Below, piece by piece: positions 56,351-64,000 of a stretch of DNA of 64,000 nt. The first letter of the stretch is position 1. Each line of letters starts with the position of its first letter. The notes beneath the pieces were generated by a model. That model worked only from the letters and a program-made list of their open reading frames with translations, was not told where the DNA came from and did not search any database. Position numbers and translations under genes: made by a program. Origin of the DNA: Okeanomitos corallinicola TIOX110 (GTDB taxonomy: Bacteria > Cyanobacteriota > Cyanobacteriia > Cyanobacteriales > Nostocaceae); assembly GCF_038050375.1 (NCBI RefSeq), contig NZ_CP150886.1, positions 2,955,318 through 3,019,317 of the forward strand, given 5' to 3'.

Positions 56351-57157
56351 ATGTACAGTTTAGATATTAACTTTCTTAAAGATCGTTCACCGACTGAGGT
56401 TGGTACTCAACCAACTTCACCACCAATTAATCTCAGAGATTATATTCCCGTGGGGATAGGACTTGGTGCAGGTTTAATTTTGCCAGCTTTGTCTTTATTG
56501 GGTTTGTGGTTTATAGAAGGGCAAAATAGTAATTTAGAACAGCAAATTGCGAAATCAGAGCAGGAAATTAAACAGTTAGACGGTAAAATAGCGGACATTA
56601 ACAAAATCAAAGCAGAAACAGCTGTTGTTAAAGATCAAACAGATTCTTTAGTAACTGTATTTAATCGGATTCGTCCTTGGTCAGCAATGTTAAAGGAATT
56701 TCGTGAACGCATTCCTGCTAATGTCCAAGTGGAAAATATCAAGCAAATTCCACCAGAACTTCCCTCAAAATCAGGTCAAGCAAAACCGCAAACTCCTACT
56801 AATGATGGTTCTATTCCAGCTGGTTCACTAGAAATTACTGGTTATGCCCGCTCTTTTACTGATGTCAATGACTTCTTGTTAAGTATGGGACAATCTAAGT
56901 TATTAGATGCCTCAAAAAGCAGAATTAGTACAGCGGAGTTGGTAGATGCACCACCCATAACTGGCGCTATCCCACCAGACAATTCAGCCAAATCCAAAGT
57001 AAAAATTAAACCACCTCAAGTGGTTAAATACACTATTAAAGCTACTCTAAGTAGTGTACCCGCATCCGAATTAATCAGTGAGTTAGAAAATAAAGGCACA
57101 GTCGGATTAGTTAACAGAATTCGTAGCCTTCAGAAAACAGGAGCATTACCACAATGA
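56351..57157 (+). CDS. pilN: Type IV pilus assembly protein PilN
   Basis: The 268 residues begin with the PilM-binding peptide 'YSLDINFLKDRSPTEV' (the INFL box), then one membrane helix (VGIGLGAGLILPALSLLGLWF) near residue 40, and a coiled coil 'LEQQIAKSEQEIKQLDGKI' leading to a periplasmic ferredoxin-like domain. The C-terminal region includes 'VKYTIKATLSSVPASELI'. It forms the inner-membrane ring with PilO. The stop codon overlaps the PilO start (atga at 57154), so the two are translationally coupled. Confidence 0.94.
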   Translation: MYSLDINFLKDRSPTEVGTQPTSPPINLRDYIPVGIGLGAGLILPALSLLGLWFIEGQNSNLEQQIAKSEQEIKQLDGKIADINKIKAETAVVKDQTDSLVTVFNRIRPWSAMLKEFRERIPANVQVENIKQIPPELPSKSGQAKPQTPTNDGSIPAGSLEITGYARSFTDVNDFLLSMGQSKLLDASKSRISTAELVDAPPITGAIPPDNSAKSKVKIKPPQVVKYTIKATLSSVPASELISELENKGTVGLVNRIRSLQKTGALPQ

Positions 57158-57942
57158 CATTAAGTGATGATTTAAGTTTTTCTAAAAGTGGTGCTGGCTT
57201 TGATGATTTTTCATCATCCTATCCCGTTGTCTTTGGTATCACTTTTACACCACAAGTTATTGGCGGGGTAGTTGGTGGCTTAGGTTTCCTCGGTGCTGTC
57301 TATATGATCCTCAACTTAGGTATGCCAGCTTGGGAAAAGTTCCAAGGATTACAAACCAAAAGCAAAGACTTACAAAGTCAAGTAGAGCAAAAAACCAATC
57401 AAGCTAACCAAGCTAATAAAGTAAAAGCAGACTTGGCTCAGTCAAAACAATTGCAAACACAAGTTTTAGGCTTGTTTGCTAACGAGAAAAGTTTAGATAC
57501 TCTGCTACTGGATACCAGCAGCCTAATAAATACCAGTAACTCTGAAGCTAGAGTTATTAGTGGTATCAAAGCTCAACTCAAAAAATTCGCCCCAGAAGGA
57601 GATGAACCAGAAATAATTGAAGATGGTAGTCTGGGTGAAAAAGTTAACAACAAACTCAAACGCCAGATTATCAAAGTAGAAATTGAAGGCAAATTTGAGC
57701 AAATGCAGTTAATCATGGCTAACATCGAGCGATTGCAGCCTTTATTACTGGTAGAAAACTATAACTCACAACTCATAGAACCAGAAGTAGACAACACAGA
57801 CAGAGACAGACCACCAGTCAGAAGTGAACCTGGTAAAATTTTAACTTCTTTTGATTTAGTGGCATTAATGCCATTAACAGAAGCAGAAACTGCCAAAATA
57901 GCCGCAGAAGAAGCAGCTAAAAACGCTACTGCTAAAAAATAA
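57154..57942 (+). CDS. pilO: Type IV pilus assembly protein PilO
   Basis: The 262 residues have a short cytoplasmic N-terminus, a membrane helix (VIGGVVGGLGFLGAVYMIL) near residue 38, and a coiled coil 'LQSQVEQKTNQANQANKVKA' before a periplasmic domain with 'IIKVEIEGKFEQMQLIMANI'. It pairs with PilN in the alignment ring. The C-terminal acidic Ala/Glu-rich tail (LTEAETAKIAAEEAAKNATA) is unusual and may replace part of the missing PilP link. No pilP gene is found in the operon. Confidence 0.92.
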   Translation: MTLSDDLSFSKSGAGFDDFSSSYPVVFGITFTPQVIGGVVGGLGFLGAVYMILNLGMPAWEKFQGLQTKSKDLQSQVEQKTNQANQANKVKADLAQSKQLQTQVLGLFANEKSLDTLLLDTSSLINTSNSEARVISGIKAQLKKFAPEGDEPEIIEDGSLGEKVNNKLKRQIIKVEIEGKFEQMQLIMANIERLQPLLLVENYNSQLIEPEVDNTDRDRPPVRSEPGKILTSFDLVALMPLTEAETAKIAAEEAAKNATAKK

Positions 57943-58073
57943 CCATTAAAAAATCTGAATCCTAACTTGTGAATAAAATGTCAATTCCGGACAACACCAG
58001 TTAGTTTTTAAGCCTTGGTTAACACGTAGATATACAGACTGAATTTTATTTAATTTAAGGTGAGGAGTGAACT

Positions 58074-60464
58074 GTGAAACAAGTTCATAGTAACGTTTTA
58101 TTTTCCAGTGCCGCTGCTTGTGTTCTCTTAGCAGCACAGCCCGCTTTTGCCCAAGTTACTCAAATTACAGAAGTGAAACTAAGCCCTACTGATGGGGGAA
58201 TTAGTGTCATGTTAAAGACTTCTGCTGGTAACAAACCCCAGGTTTTCACGACAAAAAGAGATAAGGCATTAGTTGCAGATATTATAAATACCCAACTACG
58301 TTTACCCAAAGGTCAGAGTTTCCGCCAAGAAAACCCAGCCCCAGGTATAGCATTGGTAGAAGTTAATCAACTAGATGCCAATAGTGTGCGGGTGAAAGTA
58401 ACAGGTATTAGTGAAGCGCCCAGTAATCAGCCAGTTATCCGCAAAGATAACAATTTGACTCTCGGTTTCATGGCCAGTGGAGATGTCACCGCATCTACCA
58501 GCACCACCCAAAACACCAACAATACAGCATCACTACCAGCAACCACTATCACTACTCCTGGTCAACCCGCTGGTAAGGTAGATGTCCTCGTACCCAACCC
58601 AGAAATATCTATTAATGGTCAAGCGGCCAAACCAGCAGGCCCAAATCAAACTTATAACGTTGCTCCCCCATTTTTACCCAGAGCAGTTGCACCACCAGTT
58701 GGAGATATTACAGTATCTAACACAGATACTTCTCCCACGGATATTGATTTAGGAACGCAGGAACGAGTTCCCCGCTTGGTACTAAGAGAAGCTCCTGTGC
58801 GGGAAGTTTTATCACTTTTAGCTCGCGCTGCTGGTTTAAACTTGGCTTATGTTGGGACAGAGGCAAATAAACCTGCTACTGGAACTCAACCAGGTGCAGC
58901 AGCTACCAGTAGTCAAACAATATCTTTAGATATAGAAAATGAACCAGTGCAGGACGTTTTTAACTACGTTTTGCGCTTGAGTGGCTTGCAAGCTAACCGC
59001 AGTGGGAGAACAATTTTTGTCGGTGCTAACCTGCCTAATTCCACCCGTGATAAAACCATGCGGAGTTTGCGACTCAATCAGGTGTCAGTGCAAGCAGCTT
59101 TAGACTTTTTGGTGACTTTGGGTGCTGAAAGTGCGGTTAGCCGTGAACGACTCGTGACCAGTGTTAGTGCTGTACCTATAGGTGGAGCGCAAGACGCAGT
59201 AACTAACACTCAGACCACTACAGAAACCAAAATTGAAGTGCAAAGAGTTGATTATAAAGACTCAGTGCCTTTACTCAGGGGTTTACAAGCTTCAGGGGAT
59301 GAGCGGACAAATTCTGTCACCTTGGTTGGTGATCCCAAGACAGTAGAAATGGCTGTATCACAGTTAACACAGTTAGATGTCCGTCGTCGTCAGGTTGTGG
59401 TGAACTTGAAGATTATTGATGTGAACCTGACCGGTATTCAAGACTACAAAGCTAGTTTTTCCTTTGGTTTGGGTGATAGTTTCTTTGTGAGTGATGGTGG
59501 TGCAGCAGCATTTAACTATGGTCGGGTGAATCCACCTAGTCAGCAAAATACAGTTAATAGTGTATTATCACCAACTATCATTGGTACTCAAGGAACAGAT
59601 CCAACCGGACCCTATGTAACACCGGAAGGTGTAGAGGCTCAACCATTTCTGGATTATCAAACAAATGCTCCGTTTGGAAGCAATAATGATATTGATCCCA
59701 GATTTAATCCTGATTTCCTCCGTGGTTCACCAAATAACTCCTATTATGCAAGACCTGGTTTTGGTACAACTAATAATCCTCTGTTACCTGGTATTACACA
59801 GGTTCAAGATGGACGAGTTACTTATGAAGTCCCTCAACTATTCCAATATCCCAGACGCTTCCTAGCGAGTTTGCAAACTCAGGTTACAAATGGTAATGCT
59901 AAGATTCTGACTGACCCCACTCTGATTGTCCAAGAAGGACAAGATGCACAGGTGAAGTTAACTTCAGAGGTTTATGGTGGTATCAGAGTTACTCCAGATT
60001 TACGAGAACCAATTATTAAAGAAGCTGGTTTAACCCTAGCCGTGAGAGTGGAAAGGGTTGATGATAATGGTTTTGTATCCTTGTCTGTTGCTCCCACAGT
60101 CGCTGGTATTGGTGGTGCTGCGGCAACTCCTGATGGTACTATTACCTTATTGGCTGCGAGAACTCTTGAATCGGGTTTAATTCGCTTACGAGATGGTCAG
60201 ACTCTGATTTTATCAGGTATTATTCAAGATTCAGACCGGACAACAGTGACTAAACTACCTATTTTGGGTGATATTCCTTTGCTGGGTTCGCTGTTTAGAA
60301 CCACAAACAGAGAGAATGAACGTAGAGAAGTAATTGTGTTACTCACACCCCAAGTATTAGATGACTCTCAGCGTTCTGCCTATGGTTATAACTATAGCCC
60401 CAGCCCCCAGGTAAGGGATGTTTTAGAACGTCGGGGTACACAGTTACCTGGTAGTCGTAGGTAG
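58074..60464 (+). CDS. pilQ: Type IV pilus secretin PilQ with AMIN domain
   Basis: The protein has 796 residues from GTG 58074, with a signal peptide (cleavage after AFAQ near residue 27). In order: an AMIN domain (about 30-130, 'ITEVKLSPTDGGISVMLKTS'), a Pro/Thr/Asn-rich linker, a secretin short domain ('RVPRLVLREAPVREVLSLLA'), secretin N domains ('LRLNQVSVQAALDFLVTLG', 'VQRVDYKDSVPLLRGLQASG'), and the C-terminal secretin pore domain with 'ILTDPTLIVQEGQDAQVKL' and 'VTKLPILGDIPLLGSLF'. It forms the outer-membrane channel for pili; the AMIN domain binds peptidoglycan (known). The gap of 131 bases after pilO has room for a separate promoter. Confidence 0.96.
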   Translation: MKQVHSNVLFSSAAACVLLAAQPAFAQVTQITEVKLSPTDGGISVMLKTSAGNKPQVFTTKRDKALVADIINTQLRLPKGQSFRQENPAPGIALVEVNQLDANSVRVKVTGISEAPSNQPVIRKDNNLTLGFMASGDVTASTSTTQNTNNTASLPATTITTPGQPAGKVDVLVPNPEISINGQAAKPAGPNQTYNVAPPFLPRAVAPPVGDITVSNTDTSPTDIDLGTQERVPRLVLREAPVREVLSLLARAAGLNLAYVGTEANKPATGTQPGAAATSSQTISLDIENEPVQDVFNYVLRLSGLQANRSGRTIFVGANLPNSTRDKTMRSLRLNQVSVQAALDFLVTLGAESAVSRERLVTSVSAVPIGGAQDAVTNTQTTTETKIEVQRVDYKDSVPLLRGLQASGDERTNSVTLVGDPKTVEMAVSQLTQLDVRRRQVVVNLKIIDVNLTGIQDYKASFSFGLGDSFFVSDGGAAAFNYGRVNPPSQQNTVNSVLSPTIIGTQGTDPTGPYVTPEGVEAQPFLDYQTNAPFGSNNDIDPRFNPDFLRGSPNNSYYARPGFGTTNNPLLPGITQVQDGRVTYEVPQLFQYPRRFLASLQTQVTNGNAKILTDPTLIVQEGQDAQVKLTSEVYGGIRVTPDLREPIIKEAGLTLAVRVERVDDNGFVSLSVAPTVAGIGGAAATPDGTITLLAARTLESGLIRLRDGQTLILSGIIQDSDRTTVTKLPILGDIPLLGSLFRTTNRENERREVIVLLTPQVLDDSQRSAYGYNYSPSPQVRDVLERRGTQLPGSRR

Positions 60465-60498
60465 GTTTGATAGATACCCGGATTATTGAATAATTTGG

Positions 60499-60529
60499 TT
60501 GATACTCCCCAGCCCTAAGGGGACGGGGA
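60499..60529 (-). ncRNA. Right-end hairpin of a TnpB relic (omega-RNA-like)
   Basis: On the minus strand the sequence ccccgtccccttagggctgggg (60507-60528) forms an imperfect hairpin and is followed by 'agtatcaa', the typical end of IS200/IS605 elements with TnpB guide RNA. It directly follows the tnpB relic on the same strand. Confidence 0.5.
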
Positions 60530-60868
60530 TTATTGAATATTCCACAAACGAACTTTCAAAGGCGCAATCAAAGCACCTCTGCTGACTCCATCAAGATTGA
60601 TACTTAATTTTGCCGATACTTTTCTTAGAATATTGCTTGCACCATTGCGGTCAGCATTAATTCTAAATCCGTCCTTAGAACGATATAAACCACGCTTAAC
60701 TCGTTTGCCTAATGCTTGCCACCCTTTGGAGTTTTCACCAAATGTATGTAGCTCATCACGGTCTAAAAAACTAGCTTTTGATGTATAGCTTTCTTTAGTT
60801 TCAATAAAACCTATTCCGTATTGTTCACATAACTGTTCAATACGATTTTTTAATTTATAGCACTTTCC
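60530..60868 (-). pseudogene. TnpB C-terminal fragment
   Basis: About 112 residues remain, beginning 'GKCYKLKNRIEQLCEQYGIG'. Still visible are the Glu of 'FIETKESYTSKASFLDRDEL' and the last catalytic Asp in 'GFRINADRNGASNILRKV'. The first catalytic Asp and the whole N-terminal half are lost, so it cannot act. The preserved right-end hairpin follows directly. The upstream edge borders the inverted dispersed repeat at 60891, which may have inserted there. Confidence 0.8.
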
Positions 60869-60890
60869 GCTATTATGAGGTACACCCTTG

Positions 60891-60917
60891 GCGGGCAAGA
60901 TGCCCACCCCACAAAAG
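60891..60917 (-). repeat. Dispersed palindromic repeat, copy 4 (inverted)
   Basis: The sequence 'ggcgggcaagatgcccaccccacaaaag' is the reverse complement of the ttgtggggtgggcatcttgcccgcc repeat. It sits between the tnpB fragment and the thiL gene. Confidence 0.65.
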
Positions 60918-60961
60918 TTTTGTCATTTATGTCTGTACCTTATTGGTATGAAATCTGCTGT

Positions 60962-61990
60962 ATGAATACTAATTTACCCTCCCTAAAAGTTAAAGATATA
61001 GGTGAACAAGGTTTATTAAAAATAATACAATCCTTCTGTCCCGCAGATATCATCGGTGATGATGCAGCAGTATTAACCACAACTCCACAAAAATCCTTAG
61101 TTGTCACCACAGATATGCTAATAGATGGAGTGCATTTTAGTGATGTTACCACCTCCCCAGAGGATGCAGGATGGCGTGCTGCGGCGGCTAATTTATCAGA
61201 TTTAGCAGCTATGGGTGCTTTTCCCTTGGGTATAACCGTAGGATTGGGTTTGCCAGGGGATTTAAGCGTTGCATGGATAGAAAAACTCTATCAAGGCATA
61301 ACAGAATGTCTGCAAAAGTATAATGTATCAATAGTTGGTGGTGATATCGTGCGATCGCCTATCACTACCCTATCCATTACCGCCTTTGGTGAAGTTAAAC
61401 CCGATTTGATCATTCGTCGTTCCACAGCACAGATTGGAGATACAATCATCGTTACAGGTATTCACGGTGCATCCCGCGCTGGCTTAGAACTGCTCTTAAA
61501 TCCCGAAATAGCTCAAAACCTCAAAACCACAGAAAAGACAGCCTTAATAGCCGCCCATCAACGTCCCATACCACGTTTAGATGTCCTACCCATCATTGAA
61601 GAAATCCTACTCCCCATCTCCCCATCTTCCCATCTCCTCATTTCTGGCATGGATAGCAGCGACGGTTTAGCAGACGCAGTATTACAAATCTGTCGTGCTA
61701 GTGGAGTAGGAGCAATTTTAGAACAGAGTAAAATTTCCGTACCATCAGCATTCAATCACTGGTTAACACCAGAGCAATCGCTCAATTATGCCCTATACGG
61801 TGGCGAAGACTTTGAATTAGTCCTCTGCTTACCACCAAAAACCGCATCGGCATTAGTTGAAAAATTGGGAACAGGTGCAGCCATAATTGGCACAATTACA
61901 CCAGGTTCAGAAGTGAACTTAAAACATGAAAACGCAAAAATCCCTAACCAAGTTTTAACACTCAGTCAGGGATTTCAACATTTTAGTTAG
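60962..61990 (+). CDS. thiL: Thiamine-monophosphate kinase
   Basis: The protein has 342 residues from ATG 60962; the longer frame to 60875 contains repeat-derived residues. Family marks are 'KVKDIGEQGLLKIIQSF', 'IIGDDAAVLTTTPQ', 'VTTDMLIDGVHFSD', 'WRAAAANLSDLAAMGAFPLG' and 'SIVGGDIVRSPITTLSITAF'. It phosphorylates thiamine monophosphate to the active pyrophosphate in the cytoplasm. Length and motif order are normal. No TPP riboswitch is visible upstream, and it is monocistronic. Confidence 0.94.
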   Translation: MNTNLPSLKVKDIGEQGLLKIIQSFCPADIIGDDAAVLTTTPQKSLVVTTDMLIDGVHFSDVTTSPEDAGWRAAAANLSDLAAMGAFPLGITVGLGLPGDLSVAWIEKLYQGITECLQKYNVSIVGGDIVRSPITTLSITAFGEVKPDLIIRRSTAQIGDTIIVTGIHGASRAGLELLLNPEIAQNLKTTEKTALIAAHQRPIPRLDVLPIIEEILLPISPSSHLLISGMDSSDGLADAVLQICRASGVGAILEQSKISVPSAFNHWLTPEQSLNYALYGGEDFELVLCLPPKTASALVEKLGTGAAIIGTITPGSEVNLKHENAKIPNQVLTLSQGFQHFS

Positions 61991-62049
61991 GAAATAGGTA
62001 ATGGGTAAACTTCTTACTGTCACCTGTCACCTATCAACTGTCACCTAAA

Positions 62050-63063
62050 TTAAGCCCACTTAGCAGCAACTAACTCAGCCAAATCTAGAACACGTTGGCT
62101 ATAACCCCACTCATTGTCATACCAAGCCATAACTTTAACCATGTCATTACCCATGACAAGAGTTAAATTAGCATCAACAATGGAAGACTCATTCGCACCT
62201 TGATAATCGGAAGACACCAAAGGAAGTTCGCTGTATCCTAAAATGCCTTTCAGATAAGTTTCAGCAGCATCCTGGAAAACTTGGTTAACTTCTTCTGTAA
62301 TAGTGCGTTTTTCAACTTGAACTACAAAGTCCACCATGGACACATTCGGGGTAGGTACACGTAAAGCAGTACCATTTAATTTACCCTTCAATTGTGGCAA
62401 TACAAGTGCTACAGCCTTAGCAGCACCAGTAGATGTAGGAACAATGTTAATAGCTGCTGCTCTAGCCCGACGTAAATCACGGTGAGAAGCATCTAGAATC
62501 CGCTGATCCCCAGTGTAACTGTGGGTAGTGGTCATTGTCCCTTTGATGATGCCAAATTTTTCATCTAGCACCTTAGCAATAGGAGCTAAACAGTTGGTAG
62601 TACAGCTGGCATTACTGATGATGTGATGTGTGTTGTGATCATAATCTTCATGATTGACACCCATCACAAAAGTACCATCTTCATTCTTACCAGGGGCAGT
62701 AATCAGAACCTTCTTAGCACCCGCATTAACGTGCCGCATTGCCCCTTCTTTACTGGTAAATACACCAGTAGATTCAATAATCAGGTCAATGTCCCATTCT
62801 TTCCAGGGCAAGTTATCTGGGTTGCGATCAGATACGCATTTAATGGTATTACCATTGACAGTAATAGAATTATCATCAGCAGTAATATCAGCATTTTGTA
62901 ATCTTCCTAGCATGGAATCATATCTAAGAAGATGAGCATTGGTTCTGGGATCAGAAGTGTCATTGATAGCCACAAGTTGAATTTGGCTGTTTTCTCTACC
63001 TACCCAGCAGCGCGCGAAGTTCCGTCCAATGCGCCCGAAACCGTTAATTGCAACTCTAATCAC
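62050..63063 (-). CDS. gap2: NAD(P)-dependent glyceraldehyde-3-phosphate dehydrogenase (Gap2 type)
   Basis: The protein has 337 residues from GTG 63063; the longer frame to 63114 is not family-like. It contains '[20 protein letters not shown]' (nucleotide-binding start), the catalytic Cys in '[19 protein letters not shown]', '[19 protein letters not shown]' and '[20 protein letters not shown]'. The '[16 protein letters not shown]' loop and overall sequence are of the Calvin-cycle Gap2 type of cyanobacteria, which uses NADPH or NADH in carbon fixation and gluconeogenesis. The call between Gap2 and Gap1 rests on remembered sequence. It is the central carbon-metabolism enzyme of this window. Confidence 0.92.
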   Translation of the reverse strand: MIRVAINGFGRIGRNFARCWVGRENSQIQLVAINDTSDPRTNAHLLRYDSMLGRLQNADITADDNSITVNGNTIKCVSDRNPDNLPWKEWDIDLIIESTGVFTSKEGAMRHVNAGAKKVLITAPGKNEDGTFVMGVNHEDYDHNTHHIISNASCTTNCLAPIAKVLDEKFGIIKGTMTTTHSYTGDQRILDASHRDLRRARAAAINIVPTSTGAAKAVALVLPQLKGKLNGTALRVPTPNVSMVDFVVQVEKRTITEEVNQVFQDAAETYLKGILGYSELPLVSSDYQGANESSIVDANLTLVMGNDMVKVMAWYDNEWGYSQRVLDLAELVAAKWA

Positions 63064-63179
63064 AGTGTCTTGCCCTCTGTATTTATGCCTATAAGTTGAT
63101 ATCGTTGACCCCAATCATATCGCAAAGGGGGGGAGTCTTTATAACCATAAAGCGTTAGATTAAAAAAAAAATACAGAAT

Positions 63180-63806
63180 TTATTCAGGATTATCTGAGTA
63201 AAGCTGGTGAGTAGAGATGTAAAGTCGCACTGATTCCGGGACTAAATTCTTAATTGAGACACCTAAACGACAAAATTCACGGATTTTACTGGACGAAACT
63301 CTAACCAAAGGAGTATTCAGTAATTGCCAGTTTATGGTATTTGATTTTTCCTTAAATTTTTGCTCTACTTGCTTGCAGACTGACTCACTTTGAGATATAG
63401 TCTCAGCACCTGCGGGTCGGGGTGCAATTAACCAATCACACATTTGTGCTAGTTCTATTCCGCAATACCAACGGGGTAAAGTTTGGAAAGCATCCAAACC
63501 GATAATCCAGTACCAATGGGTATTGGGGTAGAGAGCAGATAAATTAATCAGGGTGTTGATGGCATAGGAATTCCCAACAGATTCTTTCTCAATTATTGAG
63601 ACAGTGAACGCTGGGTTATTTCTCGTTGCTAGTTTTAACATAGCTAAACGATGCTCAAAAGCAGTTGCTTGTTTATGGGGGGGATTTATAGATGGAACCC
63701 AAATCAACTGTTCCATAGATATTTGAGCCATCGCTGCTTCAGCTATCAGCAAATGTCCCCAGTGAATAGGATCAAATGTACCACCAAAAATTGCTATTTG
63801 CTGCAT
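63180..63806 (-). CDS. nadD: Nicotinate-nucleotide adenylyltransferase
   Basis: The protein has 208 residues from ATG 63806 (TTG 63815 is an alternative). It has the nucleotidyltransferase signature 'IAIFGGTFDPIHWGHLLIAE' and the C-terminal 'TPLVRVSSSKIREFCRLG' (SSTxIR-like). It adenylates nicotinate mononucleotide to make NAD in the cytoplasm. It is transcribed in the same direction as gap2, 116 bases upstream, and may share a transcript. Confidence 0.92.
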   Translation of the reverse strand: MQQIAIFGGTFDPIHWGHLLIAEAAMAQISMEQLIWVPSINPPHKQATAFEHRLAMLKLATRNNPAFTVSIIEKESVGNSYAINTLINLSALYPNTHWYWIIGLDAFQTLPRWYCGIELAQMCDWLIAPRPAGAETISQSESVCKQVEQKFKEKSNTINWQLLNTPLVRVSSSKIREFCRLGVSIKNLVPESVRLYISTHQLYSDNPE

Positions 63807-63817
63807 CCAGTTCAAGA

Positions 63818-64000
63818 ATGAAAAACTTGGAAAAAGTAGACAGAGATTTATTGTTTAGATATGGTTATGTTTTCCCAAATCTGTCTAACTTGGGTCGTCA
63901 GGAGTCAAAAGAACAAGACAAAATAGTATCGGCAACTCTTGAGAAACAAGCCTTGATATTGGTTGATAAATCATTTCTGCTCGTGAGTTGTAGTAGCTTA
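63818..64000 (+). other. Partial open frame running out of the window, uncertain
   Basis: A plus-strand frame from ATG 63818 stays open for 61 codons to the last base (starts KNLEKVDRDLLFRYGYVFPN). On the minus strand a frame ending at a stop at 63885 is also open to the edge (contains 'AEMIYQPISRLVSQELP'), followed by an inverted repeat cccaa/ttggg (about 63874-63893). Which of the two is real cannot be told from 180 bases. Confidence 0.25.

Overview
The window looks like ordinary chromosome from a filamentous cyanobacterium of the Nostocales type (Anabaena/Nostoc/Dolichospermum-like). Evidence seen: low GC, many HIP1 octamers (gcgatcgc), heptanucleotide tandem repeats between genes, and photosystem and cytochrome genes (psb27, petN, psaM, psbY). 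There is also a sll1377-like glucolipid synthase, a valyl-tRNA synthetase carrying the cyanobacterial CAAD membrane domain, and several proteins of cyanobacteria-only families. No heterocyst gene is present, so the order-level call is inference.

Layout. 0-8.7 kb: the 3' end of phoH, two conserved hypotheticals, an ABC exporter, a tRNA-Tyr/tRNA-Thr pair followed by a GIY-YIG protein, a zinc alcohol dehydrogenase and an alpha/beta hydrolase. 8.8-17 kb: a secreted glycosidase-like protein, psb27, cofH (deazaflavin synthesis), then three envelope-glycan genes in a row (two GT-C membrane glycosyltransferases and a DPM synthase-GtrA fusion). 17-21.3 kb: an OmpR-type two-component system with a small PepSY-like membrane protein, a DUF4363 lipoprotein and a class III nucleotide cyclase. 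21.3-24 kb: an exonuclease, petN with a 53-residue companion, then a small decayed accessory patch (a transposase-less IS200/IS605-like element, a PIN-domain toxin relic, an unknown helical protein). 24-33.5 kb: a B12-binding radical SAM enzyme, an MscS channel, ahcY, valS.

33.5-48.4 kb: a UbiB-family kinase, a histidine kinase with a degenerate ATP site, DUF167, a D-ribulose kinase-like gene overlapping a MASE1 hybrid histidine kinase by 4 bp, psaM, an slr1601-type protein, a TPR protein, YajQ, a truncated tnpB fused to the 3' end of a MAPEG gene, a DprA-like protein, a BioD-like/DRTGG protein and ebsA. 48.6-55 kb: the glucolipid synthase, a TIGR02652 protein, a gamma-carbonic-anhydrase-like protein, psbY, folC, a sugar-type ABC binding lipoprotein. 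55-64 kb: the type IV pilus operon pilM-N-O-Q (no pilP), a second tnpB relic with a preserved right-end hairpin, thiL, gap2 and nadD.

Most genes are housekeeping and stand alone or in short groups. Clear functional groups are pilMNOQ (with ebsA 7 kb away as a possible partner), the glycosyltransferase trio, the response regulator/kinase pair, and the sugar kinase-histidine kinase pair. Mobile DNA is limited to relics: three IS200/IS605-type remnants, one MITE-like element, and dispersed short palindromes. I found no complete transposon, prophage, CRISPR array or defence island, and no clearly new multi-gene system; the most unusual items are listed as findings.
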